From Ignavibacteriaceae bacterium (GTDB taxonomy: Bacteria; Bacteroidota; Ignavibacteria; Ignavibacteriales; Ignavibacteriaceae): DNA of 34,606 nt. The position numbers were made by a program, and so were the translations under genes. The notes beneath the pieces are model-generated. The model searched no databases. It was not told where the DNA came from and saw nothing but the letters and a program-made list of their open reading frames with translations. The stretch lies in assembly GCA_014860115.1 (NCBI GenBank), contig JACZKK010000215.1, positions 1 to 34,606 of the forward strand. Reading direction: 5' to 3'. Shown one piece after another: positions 1 through 7,718 of the stretch. Positions within the stretch are counted from its first letter, which is position 1. The number at the start of each line of letters is the position of its first letter.

Positions 1-1007
1 ATATTTTTTAGCTGACTAATAGAAGTAATTCCAAACGCATAAAGATCAGCACCGGCATTTGTGCTGTATCCCTGGAAGTTTCTGTAAAGTTTTTTCTCTC
101 TCATTGCAACAGATAGTTCATCATCAGGTTTAGCGAAGTGATCCATGCCTATAAATTCATATCCGGCACTTGTGAGTTTTTCAATGCTCATTTTTAAAAT
201 TTCCAGCTTCTCTTCCGGCTTTGGTAAATCTTCTTCGTGAATCAGCGCCATATGTTTTTTCATCCACGGTACGTGAGCGTAATTGAATAAAGCAATCCTG
301 TCCGGGGAGATATCAATAATTTTTTCAACCGTATCTGTAAAAGATTTCAATGTCTGAAAGGGGAGTCCGTAAATAAGATCAAGATTGATACTCTGAAATT
401 TCAGTTCTCTAACCCAATTGACAACCTTTCGTGTTAAATCTTCTGGCTGAATTCTGTTAACTGCTTTTTGAACTGCTTCATTAAAATCCTGCACACCCAT
501 ACTAATTCTGTTGAAGCCGTTGCTTCTCAAAGCATCAAGATGCTCTTTCGTTAATTCACGCGGATCTATTTCGCAGCTATTTTCTGAATTCTCGATAAAC
601 TCAAATGATTGGTTTATGTAAGATGCGAGCTTGTGAATTTCTTCCGGCTTGAGATGAGTTGGTGTTCCGCCTCCCCAATGATGCTGTGCAACTTTTCTAT
701 CGGGAAGTATATAGGTCCTCATCAAGTCAATTTCTTTCTGAACGTATTTTATGTATTCATCAATTCTTTCTCTGTTCCGTGTAACCAGCATATTGCATCC
801 GCAGAAAAAGCACAGCGTATCACAGTAGGGGATATGGAAGTAGAGCGAAAGGTCAGGAAGTTTCTTTCCGTAGTTTGTCTTTACAACTTCATCAATAAAA
901 TCTGCGTGAGTGAATTGCTCATTGAACTGCGGAGCCGTCGGGTAGCTTGTGTACCGCGGTCCGGGTTTATCGTATTTCTTGAATTTTTTTAAATCAACGG
1001 TGAACAT
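1..1007 (-). CDS. hemN: Oxygen-independent coproporphyrinogen III oxidase (3'-truncated by window edge)
   Basis: Radical-SAM enzyme that decarboxylates coproporphyrinogen III to protoporphyrinogen IX without oxygen, in the cytoplasm. I read it from an ATG at 1007-1005; about 335 codons are visible without a stop and the gene runs off the left edge (HemN proteins are about 450 residues). The N-terminus has the family KYDKPGPRYTSYPTAPQF stretch. The iron-sulfur motif follows as C62-x3-C66-x2-C69-x-C71, the HemN form of CxxxCxxC with the extra CxC cysteine, which argues against the HemW-like paralogue. The last residues before the edge, ADLYAFGITSIS, match the conserved HemN C-terminal half. It is the last visible gene of the minus-strand heme operon. 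Its AAAGGAAAAG ribosome site lies just outside the repeat that bounds the GxxExxY cassette, so the cassette separates it from hemE without disturbing its start. Confidence 0.95.
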   Translation of the reverse strand, partial: MFTVDLKKFKKYDKPGPRYTSYPTAPQFNEQFTHADFIDEVVKTNYGKKLPDLSLYFHIPYCDTLCFFCGCNMLVTRNRERIDEYIKYVQKEIDLMRTYILPDRKVAQHHWGGGTPTHLKPEEIHKLASYINQSFEFIENSENSCEIDPRELTKEHLDALRSNGFNRISMGVQDFNEAVQKAVNRIQPEDLTRKVVNWVRELKFQSINLDLIYGLPFQTLKSFTDTVEKIIDISPDRIALFNYAHVPWMKKHMALIHEEDLPKPEEKLEILKMSIEKLTSAGYEFIGMDHFAKPDDELSVAMREKKLYRNFQGYSTNAGADLYAFGITSISQLKN

Positions 1008-1024
1008 TTTCTTTTCCTTTCTTT

Positions 1025-1049
1025 ACCACAGAGACACGGAGGCACAGAG
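1025..1049. repeat. Inverted repeat of three CACnGAG heptads, hemN side of the GxxExxY cassette
   Basis: Twenty-five bases made of ACC followed by three heptads CACAGAG, CACGGAG and CACAGAG with one-base spacers, an 8-base period. It matches the repeat at 1443-1467 in inverted orientation at 21 of 25 positions. Such CACAGAG arrays are often seen beside GxxExxY genes, which is recalled knowledge and was not searched here. It probably marks the end of a small mobile cassette. Confidence 0.75.
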
Positions 1050-1439
1050 TTAAAAGTATCCATTAATCATCCTCTTGAATCCATCTACTAATCTGGGAAC
1101 GTTAAAATTAATTATTAAACCAAGTTTTTTATCTGCTAATTTCAAGTATGTCAGAAGTTGTGCTTCAAATACTGGATGTAAAATCTCAACAGATTTAAGT
1201 TCAATAATAATTTCGTCTTCAACAAGAATATCTATTCTATAATCTGCATCTAACTTCTCACCCTTATACTCAATCGGCAAAGTTACTTGTCTTCTATATC
1301 TGATTTTTCTCAAGTCAAGCTCTTTGCACAAACAAATTTCATAAACACTTTCAAGCAGACCGGGACCAAGAATTTTATGAACCTCAATTGCGCTATCAAG
1401 AATAATCCCACTTAATTTATTTATTTCTTCTTTGTTCAA
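1050..1439 (-). CDS. GxxExxY family protein (PD-(D/E)XK nuclease-like)
   Basis: 129-residue protein of the GxxExxY family, whose cellular role is unknown. The naming motif is seen as GPGLLESVYE near residues 25-34. Further on, YRIDILVEDEIIIELKSVE has the D...ExK pattern of PD-(D/E)XK nucleases, and the family is usually linked to that fold. The only plausible start is the TTG at 1439-1437, right after the repeat, where relatives usually have ATG as I remember them. The gene lies inside inverted CACnGAG repeats (1025-1049 and 1443-1467), with nothing else between them, and is inserted between hemE and hemN. It is read in the direction of the heme operon, so it is probably transcribed with it but is not expected to act in heme synthesis. 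More likely it is a small selfish or dispersing cassette. Confidence 0.85.
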   Translation of the reverse strand: MNKEEINKLSGIILDSAIEVHKILGPGLLESVYEICLCKELDLRKIRYRRQVTLPIEYKGEKLDADYRIDILVEDEIIIELKSVEILHPVFEAQLLTYLKLADKKLGLIINFNVPRLVDGFKRMINGYF

Positions 1440-1442
1440 AAT

Positions 1443-1467
1443 CTCTGTGTCTCTGTGCCTCAGTGGT
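1443..1467. repeat. Inverted repeat of three CACnGAG heptads, hemE side of the cassette
   Basis: On the minus strand this reads ACC, then CACTGAG, CACAGAG and CACAGAG with one-base spacers. It is the partner of the repeat at 1025-1049. Bases 1460-1468 are also the last two His codons and the TGA stop of hemE, so this repeat end lies inside the coding sequence. The TTG start of the GxxExxY gene is four bases beyond the other end. Confidence 0.75.
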
Positions 1468-2530
1468 GAAATGACTTACTTTCCTCTTTCACATAATTAA
1501 CTAACACCTTTACATTCGCAGGATCAATGTCAGGCAAAATACCATGACCAAGATTAAAAATGTGTCCGTGTCCTTTTCCAAATGATTCGAGAACTTTTCT
1601 TGCTTCTCTTTTTATGAATGATGGTTCGGCATAAAGTACGGTTGGATCAAGGTTTCCTTGTATAGCAACTTTATCACCAATTTTTCTTCTAACTTTTTCC
1701 AGCTCTAGAGTCCAGTCAACACTTATTGCATCAGCACCAACTTCTTTCAGTTCGTGCATCAGATAATGAACACCTTTCGGAAAATAAATTATAGGTGTAT
1801 CTTTTTCCGTCGAAGCCGGACCTTGAAGCCTTTTAATTTCAGAAATAAGTTGTTGAACATATCTCATTGCAAAAACCTGGTAATCTCTCGGGGATAAAAT
1901 TCCTGCCCACGTATCAAATATTTGAACGATACTTGCACCTGCTTCAATCTGTGCTGACAAATATGCAGCAGTAGCCTTCGTTATTTTCTCGAGAAGGGAA
2001 TGAGCAAGTTCAGGATTACCGTAAACTAACTTCTTAACTTTTGAAAAAGATTTTGATCCCTGTCCTTCAACCATATAAGTGAGAATTGTCCACGGTGCAC
2101 CTGCAAATCCGATCACTGGAACCCTACCATTCAATTCTTTCTTTGTGAGTGAGATTGCATCAAGTACAAATTTTAGATCTTTTGATGGATCAGGATCTTT
2201 CAGTTTTAAAACATCATCTTTTGTTTTAATAGGAGAAGTAAAAACGGGTCCTTTTCCTTCATTCATTTCCAGATGCATTCCCATCGCTTCGGGAATTACA
2301 AGTATATCGGAAAAAATTATTGCCGCATCAACTCCGATAATATCAACCGGCTGAATTGTAACTTCTGATGCGAGCTCCGGAGTTTTGCACATTGTTAAAA
2401 AATCATGCTTTGCACGTACAGCTCTGTATTCCGGCAAATATCTTCCGGCCTGCCGCATAATCCAGATTGGAGTGCGTTCAGTTGGTAATCGTTTGGCAGC
2501 TCTTAAAATTAAGTCATTCTGTAATTTCAA
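1460..2530 (-). CDS. hemE: Uroporphyrinogen decarboxylase
   Basis: Cofactor-free cytoplasmic enzyme that removes four acetate carboxyls from uroporphyrinogen III to give coproporphyrinogen III. The 356-residue length is normal. Diagnostic parts are seen in order: RQAGRYLPEYR near residue 26, FSDILVIPEAMGM near 73, GAPWTILTYMVEG near 144, FDTWAGILSP near 205, and HIFNLGHGILPD near the C-terminus. The start is a TTG at 2530-2528, which overlaps the stop of the tetR-hemD gene (TTGA) and has AAGGAG six bases upstream; no ATG fits. The final two His residues and the stop codon come from the inverted repeat of the GxxExxY cassette, so the natural C-terminus was probably a little different. It is the fifth heme enzyme-related gene of the operon and is translationally coupled to HemD, whose product it uses. 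Confidence 0.96.
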   Translation of the reverse strand: MKLQNDLILRAAKRLPTERTPIWIMRQAGRYLPEYRAVRAKHDFLTMCKTPELASEVTIQPVDIIGVDAAIIFSDILVIPEAMGMHLEMNEGKGPVFTSPIKTKDDVLKLKDPDPSKDLKFVLDAISLTKKELNGRVPVIGFAGAPWTILTYMVEGQGSKSFSKVKKLVYGNPELAHSLLEKITKATAAYLSAQIEAGASIVQIFDTWAGILSPRDYQVFAMRYVQQLISEIKRLQGPASTEKDTPIIYFPKGVHYLMHELKEVGADAISVDWTLELEKVRRKIGDKVAIQGNLDPTVLYAEPSFIKREARKVLESFGKGHGHIFNLGHGILPDIDPANVKVLVNYVKEESKSFHH

Positions 2531-3933
2531 ATTTTCTCCTTGTGGTTACTATAGTATTCAATAATTTTTTTAGTTAGTCCGTTTATGGTGAATTCATCCG
2601 GTAAGAAAGTCACTTTAACTTTTTTTGATTCGATAGCCTCTTTTGTTGTTGGACCAATTGCTGCAATATCAAATCTGCTGAAATATTGAAATGGGTTTTT
2701 AATATTAGCTATCTGTAAAAAATTTTCGAAGGTGGATGGACTTGTAAAGATGAATAAGTCAACGTTAGTTGAATCTAACTGCTGAAGACTTGTTCTTACA
2801 TTATCTCCGGATGGAATTGCAACATTATAAACCGAGACAGATTTAATAATTGCACCAAGATCTTTTAATCCAAGAGGCAATTCTTCTCTGCCAATTGCTG
2901 AGCGTGGTATAAATACAACTTTGTTTTTAAGATTATATTTTGACAGCACCTCAATCACACCCTCTGCACTGAACTTTTCCGGGACAATGTTTACACTGAT
3001 ATTATTTTTATGACAGTATGAAGAAGTTTTATTTCCTACCGCAACCACTTTAATTCGATTATAATTAATAATAGCGCCAATTTCCTGACATCTTTTGGAG
3101 AACATCTGAACTGCGTGTACAGAAGTGAAAATTATAAAATCTATTCGCTCCGGATGAGAAACTACGGAATCAAATTTACTCCAGTCAGAAGGAGGTACGA
3201 TTTCAAGAGTAGGAACTATTATTACATTGGCTCCAAGATTGGTTAACGCTGCGGCAGATTCCTGGGATTGCTCAATTGTTCTGGTTATTACAATTGTTTT
3301 ACCTTTCAACGGAAGCTCTTTAATATTGTAGAATCCCGAGTAAAGACCATGCAGAACAAAGTCGAATATCTCTTCTTTTTCTTTTACAATCGATTCATTC
3401 GGAAGATTGCTATTTATTCCTCTTTGAACTGCACCATAAATGCTTCCGAATATCAAACTGATTGCGAACTCCTCATCAACTTTTCTGAAAACACCTTCTC
3501 TTTCACCTCTCGAAATAATCTGCATTATCATCTGCTTCATTTGTCTTTCGAGGGAGATCAGGTCCTCACAAAAGGAATTGTTGCCGTTAAGAGTTTCTCT
3601 CTGGTAAATTAGAAAGAATTTTTGGTGCTTCATCATAAACATATAAAGATGCACAACAAAAGCACGAAGAGAGTCGATACTGTTTTTTTCTAATTCGATT
3701 TTTTGTTTAAGAAGTGACAGCAGATTCTCCATCCGCGTATGCATTATTGTAAAATACAGCTCTTCCTTGGAAGTGAAATAATTATAGACAGTTCCTTTAG
3801 CAACGGAAATTAATTTTGCAACATCATCCATCATTACTTCGTGATAATGTTTTGTTGAGAAAAGTTCTGCAGCAGCCTCAAGAATTTTTTCTCTTTTCCT
3901 TTCTCTTTTTATTTCACGTTTTTCTTTTAACAT
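2527..3933 (-). CDS. hemD: Fusion of TetR-family regulator and uroporphyrinogen-III synthase (HemD)
   Basis: A 468-residue protein with two complete parts. Residues 10-66 are a TetR/AcrR helix-turn-helix, with the conserved AAAELFSTKHY and GTVYNYFTSKEELY stretches; residues 67-200 are an all-helical TetR-type ligand and dimer domain. From L209 (LKGKTIVITRT) to the end is a full-length HemD, with the family FIIFTSVHAVQMF, VVFIPRSAIGREELP and AAIGPTTKEAIE stretches. HemD cyclises hydroxymethylbilane to uroporphyrinogen III, and position between hemC and hemE supports that. The ATG at 3933 starts the fusion. L209 is itself a TTG codon with AAAGAG six bases upstream; since hemC and hemE also start at TTG, a separate HemD could be made from there. 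The TetR part might sense a heme intermediate and regulate this operon, but nothing seen proves DNA binding. Confidence 0.9.
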   Translation of the reverse strand: MLKEKREIKRERKREKILEAAAELFSTKHYHEVMMDDVAKLISVAKGTVYNYFTSKEELYFTIMHTRMENLLSLLKQKIELEKNSIDSLRAFVVHLYMFMMKHQKFFLIYQRETLNGNNSFCEDLISLERQMKQMIMQIISRGEREGVFRKVDEEFAISLIFGSIYGAVQRGINSNLPNESIVKEKEEIFDFVLHGLYSGFYNIKELPLKGKTIVITRTIEQSQESAAALTNLGANVIIVPTLEIVPPSDWSKFDSVVSHPERIDFIIFTSVHAVQMFSKRCQEIGAIINYNRIKVVAVGNKTSSYCHKNNISVNIVPEKFSAEGVIEVLSKYNLKNKVVFIPRSAIGREELPLGLKDLGAIIKSVSVYNVAIPSGDNVRTSLQQLDSTNVDLFIFTSPSTFENFLQIANIKNPFQYFSRFDIAAIGPTTKEAIESKKVKVTFLPDEFTINGLTKKIIEYYSNHKEKI

Positions 3934-3946
3934 CTCGCAAATTAAA

Positions 3947-4570
3947 TTAATTTACTCTCCAGTCGTTCAAGGCAAGCACTTCTCCGGTGTTTGGGTCAAT
4001 TACCATTTCCTGTCCGGTGGCTTTGTAGGCATCGCCACTGCTGAACTCAGTTAATGTTGATAGAATTCTCCAAACATACCTTTTCAGTTTAAAATCCCAG
4101 AGAAAACCGGCGTCCCACTCTTTTATTCCTTCTTTAAGTTCCATTTCGGCTGCGATTTGTCTGGCTGTTAGTTCATCAATGTTGAAGTCACATTCCTCAG
4201 GAAAATTTTTACATCTGGGTATTCCAACAATGTCCCGATTCTTCATCACATTTCCAATCGAATCAACTGTAAATTTTATTGTTGCATCCACATAAGGTTT
4301 TTCCGGCATAAAAAACTTGTAAGCCATTTCGTAGTAAGGAGGAGTGTGCTTTGTTCTGTAAAAATCTACCGTGATATATTTATCAAAAAATTCTTGACTG
4401 GTAGATACAGTTATGAAAGAATCTGCTTTTGCTAAAACTTCAATTGGCACAGATGCTTGCTCCTGATCGTCGCAAGCCCTGCATTTACATGAGGTCAGAG
4501 TAGCAGCGATGATAAATAAAGTTAGTGCCGAAACTAAAAGAGAAGCTTTGATAAGATATTGTTTGGTCAT
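3947..4570 (-). CDS. PepSY-like lipoprotein in the heme operon
   Basis: 207-residue predicted lipoprotein of unknown role. A hydrophobic signal peptide ends in the lipobox LTSC with Cys at 28, followed by a Cys-rich CKCRACDD stretch. The body from about residue 75 has repeated Tyr/Trp strands and ends in GQEMVIDPNTGEVLALNDWRVN, which resembles the last hairpin of PepSY-type domains, where an internal strand is read as a substrate or product in a periplasmic inhibitor fold. That similarity is my pattern judgement, not a search. The ATG overlaps the hemC stop by four bases (ATGA), so it is coupled to hemC translation. An exported lipoprotein between hemC and hemD has no part in known heme synthesis; a link to heme or cytochrome handling in the envelope is possible. 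Confidence 0.7.
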   Translation of the reverse strand: MTKQYLIKASLLVSALTLFIIAATLTSCKCRACDDQEQASVPIEVLAKADSFITVSTSQEFFDKYITVDFYRTKHTPPYYEMAYKFFMPEKPYVDATIKFTVDSIGNVMKNRDIVGIPRCKNFPEECDFNIDELTARQIAAEMELKEGIKEWDAGFLWDFKLKRYVWRILSTLTEFSSGDAYKATGQEMVIDPNTGEVLALNDWRVN

Positions 4571-5508
4571 CTTGCCCTCGTGGTTTTGTAGATTTCATCT
4601 AAAATAATTTTTGCACCTGCTTTTAATAGATCTTTTGCCAACTCTCTGCCGATCTTGTCCGGATTACTTTTACTTCCGCGAATTTTTTTTCGATAAGTAA
4701 TGCTTCCATCGAGCGAACCAACCAATGCATCGATAAACAGTCCATTCTGCTTTACTTCAGCAAACGCACCTATTGGAACCTGGCATCCACCTTCAAGAGT
4801 TTTTAGTAATGCACGCTCAGCCAAAACAGCTTTGTATGTTTCTTCGTGATGAATTGATTTTACAATTTTGTTTACAATTTTATTATCTGCTCTGGTTTCA
4901 ATCCCTAATGCACCTTGCCCAACCGCAGGAAGCATTATGTCTGTTTTAATTATTGATGAGACGTATTTATTTAGCTTTAATCTTTCAACTCCTGCCCTTG
5001 CAAGTATAATGGCATCCCAATCAGACGCTAAAAATTTTCTTATTCTGGATGGGACATTTCCTCTGAGTTCGACAAGTTCCAGATCTGGTCTAACATGAAG
5101 AAGCTGACACCTTCTTCTTAAAGACCCGGTTGCAACTATTGCACCATCGGGCAGATTGAAAATTGTTGTTCCTTTCTTTCGTGCGATAAGAACATCCTGA
5201 ACATTGTGCCGTTTTGTGACGGCAGCTAGTTTTAGTCTTTTAGGAATTTCTGTCTGCAAGTCTTTCAAACTATGTACGGCAAGGTCAATACTTTTATTGA
5301 GAAGCTCAATCTCCAGTTCTTTAGTGAATAAACTTTTATCGCCGATTTTTGAAAGAGCAACATCAAGAATTTTATCCCCTTTAGTTTTGATGATTTGAAT
5401 TTCAACAGAAACATTTTTGTTTTTCTTCTCAAGTTCTCTTTTCACAAAATTTGCCTGCCAGAGTGCAAGTTCGCTTCCCCTTGAACCGATAATAATTTTT
5501 TGTTTCAA
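4567..5508 (-). CDS. hemC: Porphobilinogen deaminase (hydroxymethylbilane synthase)
   Basis: Joins four porphobilinogens into hydroxymethylbilane in the cytoplasm. The 313-residue length is typical. Family features are visible: GSRGSELALWQA at the N-terminus, the catalytic aspartate in HSLKDLQ (D83), the arginine-rich GSLRRRCQLL and ELRGNVPSR cofactor and substrate sites, and the dipyrromethane-anchoring cysteine C242 in LEGGCQVPIGAFA. The only suitable start is TTG at 5508-5506, nine bases after the hemA stop, with AGGACA upstream. Downstream it overlaps the lipoprotein gene by ATGA. Placement directly after hemA is common in bacteria that use the C5 pathway. Confidence 0.96.
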   Translation of the reverse strand: MKQKIIIGSRGSELALWQANFVKRELEKKNKNVSVEIQIIKTKGDKILDVALSKIGDKSLFTKELEIELLNKSIDLAVHSLKDLQTEIPKRLKLAAVTKRHNVQDVLIARKKGTTIFNLPDGAIVATGSLRRRCQLLHVRPDLELVELRGNVPSRIRKFLASDWDAIILARAGVERLKLNKYVSSIIKTDIMLPAVGQGALGIETRADNKIVNKIVKSIHHEETYKAVLAERALLKTLEGGCQVPIGAFAEVKQNGLFIDALVGSLDGSITYRKKIRGSKSNPDKIGRELAKDLLKAGAKIILDEIYKTTRAR

Positions 5509-5517
5509 AATGGTGTC

Positions 5518-6798
5518 CTAATCTTTCTCTGATTTTTTCCTGGAATTAATTCCAAACAAATCCCTTATGATTCCAATTTTAGTTGCTGAATCACCCGAAC
5601 CGGTTGAATCATCTGCTTTCCGAAGTTCAATAGTTGGATGGTGGAGAATTTTGTTTATAATTCTTTTTGTAACAATATCAAGCTTCTCCTGATCTTCAGA
5701 TGAAAATTTATTTTTATTTCTCTCGACTTCTTCATTTCTGATTTCTTCAAAAAAGTCTCTGAGATCCTTAATTGCTGGCGCCGCTTGAAGTGAGTTGTAC
5801 CATTCCACGAAATTATCAAGCTCTTCTTCAATTATCTTTTCAACTTTTGGAATTTCTGATTTTCTCTTCGTGAGGTTTTGTTCAACAATTATATTGAGAG
5901 AATCAAGGTCATGATAGAAAACGTAATCAATTTTTCTCGTCTCGGGATCAATATCGCGGGGAATTGCAATATCCACTAAAATCATCGGGTTGTTGCTTCG
6001 TTTCTTTAATGCGGCTTTAACGTCATCTTTGCTTAGAAGAATTTCAGGCGAAGCGGTGGCACTTATAATTATATCAAATTTGTAAATCGAATCTTTAAAT
6101 TCTGAAAACGGAATTACTTTTGCATTTAATTTTAGAGCAAGCTTATCAGCTTTTTCGTGTGTTCTGTTAGTTACGGCGAGGCTGCCAATACCTTTTTCTG
6201 AAAGATGTTTTGCCGCAATCTCTCCTGTCTCCCCGGTTCCAATAACCAGCGCTGATTTCTTACTCAGGTTTGAAAAAATCTTTTCAGTCAGTTGAACAGC
6301 AGCATAGCTGACAGTTACAGCGCCCCCACTAATTGAAGTTTCAGATATTGCTCTCTTTCCGGTTCTGATTGCAGCATCAAATATCCTGTGCATAATATAA
6401 CCGGCAAAGTTTGTCTCTTCAGCAATTTGGAAAGAGTCTTTAACTTGCTTGAAAACCTGGTTATCACCCACGAGCAATGAATCTATTCCGGTTGCAACAC
6501 AAAATAAATGTCTGATAGCGTCTCTCGAAACATATTTTTGAAAATGCTGTTCAGTAATATTTTGCGCCGGTTTAAAGTTCAGCAGAAGACTCTGGAATTT
6601 TTCGTGGTTTGCATCATTGCTGCTTGGTATGCCGAAGATTTCAGTCCGGTTGCAAGTTGATAAAATCAATCCTTCTTTTATTTGATTTTCTTTCGCCAGA
6701 TTAATGAATGGGCGAATTTCATCTTCCTTAAGATAAACGGCTTCTCTCAGGTCAACAGGTGCAGTTCTGTGATTTATTGATATTGCAATTAAATTCAT
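5518..6798 (-). CDS. hemA: Glutamyl-tRNA reductase
   Basis: First committed step of C5-pathway heme synthesis: NADPH reduces glutamyl-tRNA(Glu) to glutamate-1-semialdehyde. The 426-residue sequence has the N-terminal SINHRTAPVDLRE signature, the catalytic Cys49 in LSTCNRTEIFG, and a Rossmann GTGETGEIAAKHL loop near residue 187. A helical dimerisation domain with a long Glu/Lys-rich coil makes up the C-terminal third. An ATG at 6798 follows the HemX-like gene by six bases. HemA is often controlled by heme-driven proteolysis, but no specific degron is apparent. The aminomutase hemL and hemB are not in the window, so this operon is not the whole pathway. Confidence 0.97.
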   Translation of the reverse strand: MNLIAISINHRTAPVDLREAVYLKEDEIRPFINLAKENQIKEGLILSTCNRTEIFGIPSSNDANHEKFQSLLLNFKPAQNITEQHFQKYVSRDAIRHLFCVATGIDSLLVGDNQVFKQVKDSFQIAEETNFAGYIMHRIFDAAIRTGKRAISETSISGGAVTVSYAAVQLTEKIFSNLSKKSALVIGTGETGEIAAKHLSEKGIGSLAVTNRTHEKADKLALKLNAKVIPFSEFKDSIYKFDIIISATASPEILLSKDDVKAALKKRSNNPMILVDIAIPRDIDPETRKIDYVFYHDLDSLNIIVEQNLTKRKSEIPKVEKIIEEELDNFVEWYNSLQAAPAIKDLRDFFEEIRNEEVERNKNKFSSEDQEKLDIVTKRIINKILHHPTIELRKADDSTGSGDSATKIGIIRDLFGINSRKKSEKD

Positions 6799-6804
6799 AA
6801 ACTC

Positions 6805-7629
6805 TTAATAGAAGGAATGAAAACTATGTGCTAAAAAGTTTGAAAGAATAGTTGAAATGATTGCAACTATAAATCCGGATATCGACAGCAGCACTAATCT
6901 TTTACCCCTCCAATTACCGAGCACCTTGCTAGTTATACCAATGGCATAAAGCAGCCATACGAGCGTTGAACCGATCAACTTTGGATCAAGATAAGAGAAT
7001 CGGGGAAAAGCAATAGGTAACCAAATTATACCAATAATAATCGCAATAGTCAGAGCGATAAATCCAATTATTGCAGAATAAAAACTTAATCTTTCAAGCA
7101 CCTCAAGATTTGGGAGACGGTTGAAGATTAACCCAAACTTATTGAGCTTAATATCCTTGAATAATACTAAATAGAGAAATCCATAGACCGCCGAAATTGT
7201 AAAACCCGAATATCCCAACAGTGCGCTAATGACGTGTATTCCAAGAAGATTGCTTCTTAGAACATCCTTCACTTCAGTTAAGTCCTGAATAAATAGTGAT
7301 GAAATTAATTGAAATATTAAGGGTAGAATTATTATGAATGGTCCGGTTCCCCGAATATCCGAAATCAATTCAACAAGAAAATACGAGAAGCTGATAGTGA
7401 TAGCAAGTATTGTAAATATTTCAAATACGTTTGTTATCGGTGGATGATCGAAAGCGATTGTTCGTAGTACTATATAAATTAAATGGAGGAAAAGAGTTAT
7501 AAATAAAAAAACCCGTTTAACATTTACCAGCTTCTTTTCCCCCCTTAAGAAGTCGTAGAAGTACACCACCAAAGTTAAAAAATAGAAGATTGGCAGCAGT
7601 ATATTAATAGTATGAATGCCTGATATCAT
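6805..7629 (-). CDS. HemX/CcsA-type membrane protein (cytochrome c assembly family)
   Basis: 274-residue integral membrane protein with about eight hydrophobic helices spread along its length. Size, helix pattern and position immediately before hemA match HemX, a cytochrome c assembly (CcsA/CcmC) relative that in Bacillus lowers the amount of HemA. The second third has histidine in LGIHVISALLGYSGFTISAVYG, the family region that holds a heme ligand in CcsA. The Trp-rich WWD heme-handling loop, usually WGxxWxWDPK, is degenerate here: only DPK remains in FSYLDPKL, preceded by GIIWLPIAFPR. The protein may therefore serve as a HemA-modulating membrane factor and not as a heme transporter. The ATG at 7629 lies 34 bases from a strong promoter, making it first in the operon. 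Confidence 0.82.
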   Translation of the reverse strand: MISGIHTINILLPIFYFLTLVVYFYDFLRGEKKLVNVKRVFLFITLFLHLIYIVLRTIAFDHPPITNVFEIFTILAITISFSYFLVELISDIRGTGPFIIILPLIFQLISSLFIQDLTEVKDVLRSNLLGIHVISALLGYSGFTISAVYGFLYLVLFKDIKLNKFGLIFNRLPNLEVLERLSFYSAIIGFIALTIAIIIGIIWLPIAFPRFSYLDPKLIGSTLVWLLYAIGITSKVLGNWRGKRLVLLSISGFIVAIISTILSNFLAHSFHSFY

Positions 7630-7662
7630 AGTGCTCTATTTCGTTTTTCTGACTTGTGAGTT

Positions 7663-7694
7663 CAAAAATACTAATAGATTGCTATCAGAACAAA
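7663..7694 (-). promoter_or_regulatory. Bacteroidota-type promoter of the heme operon
   Basis: On the minus strand: TTTG (7694-7691), exactly 20 bases, then TATTTTTG (7670-7663), a full match to the TAnnTTTG -7 consensus of Bacteroidota primary sigma factors. It stands 34 bases before the ATG of the HemX-like gene, leaving a short leader. The same 20-base spacing is found before aspS and tRNA-Lys in this window. Confidence 0.75.
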
Positions 7695-7718
7695 GCAATT
7701 ATGCTGACATGTTCCTGC

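Noticed and set aside
609-992. 127-codon open frame on the plus strand
   Set aside because: It lies opposite hemN, which has clear motifs; it is a shadow frame.
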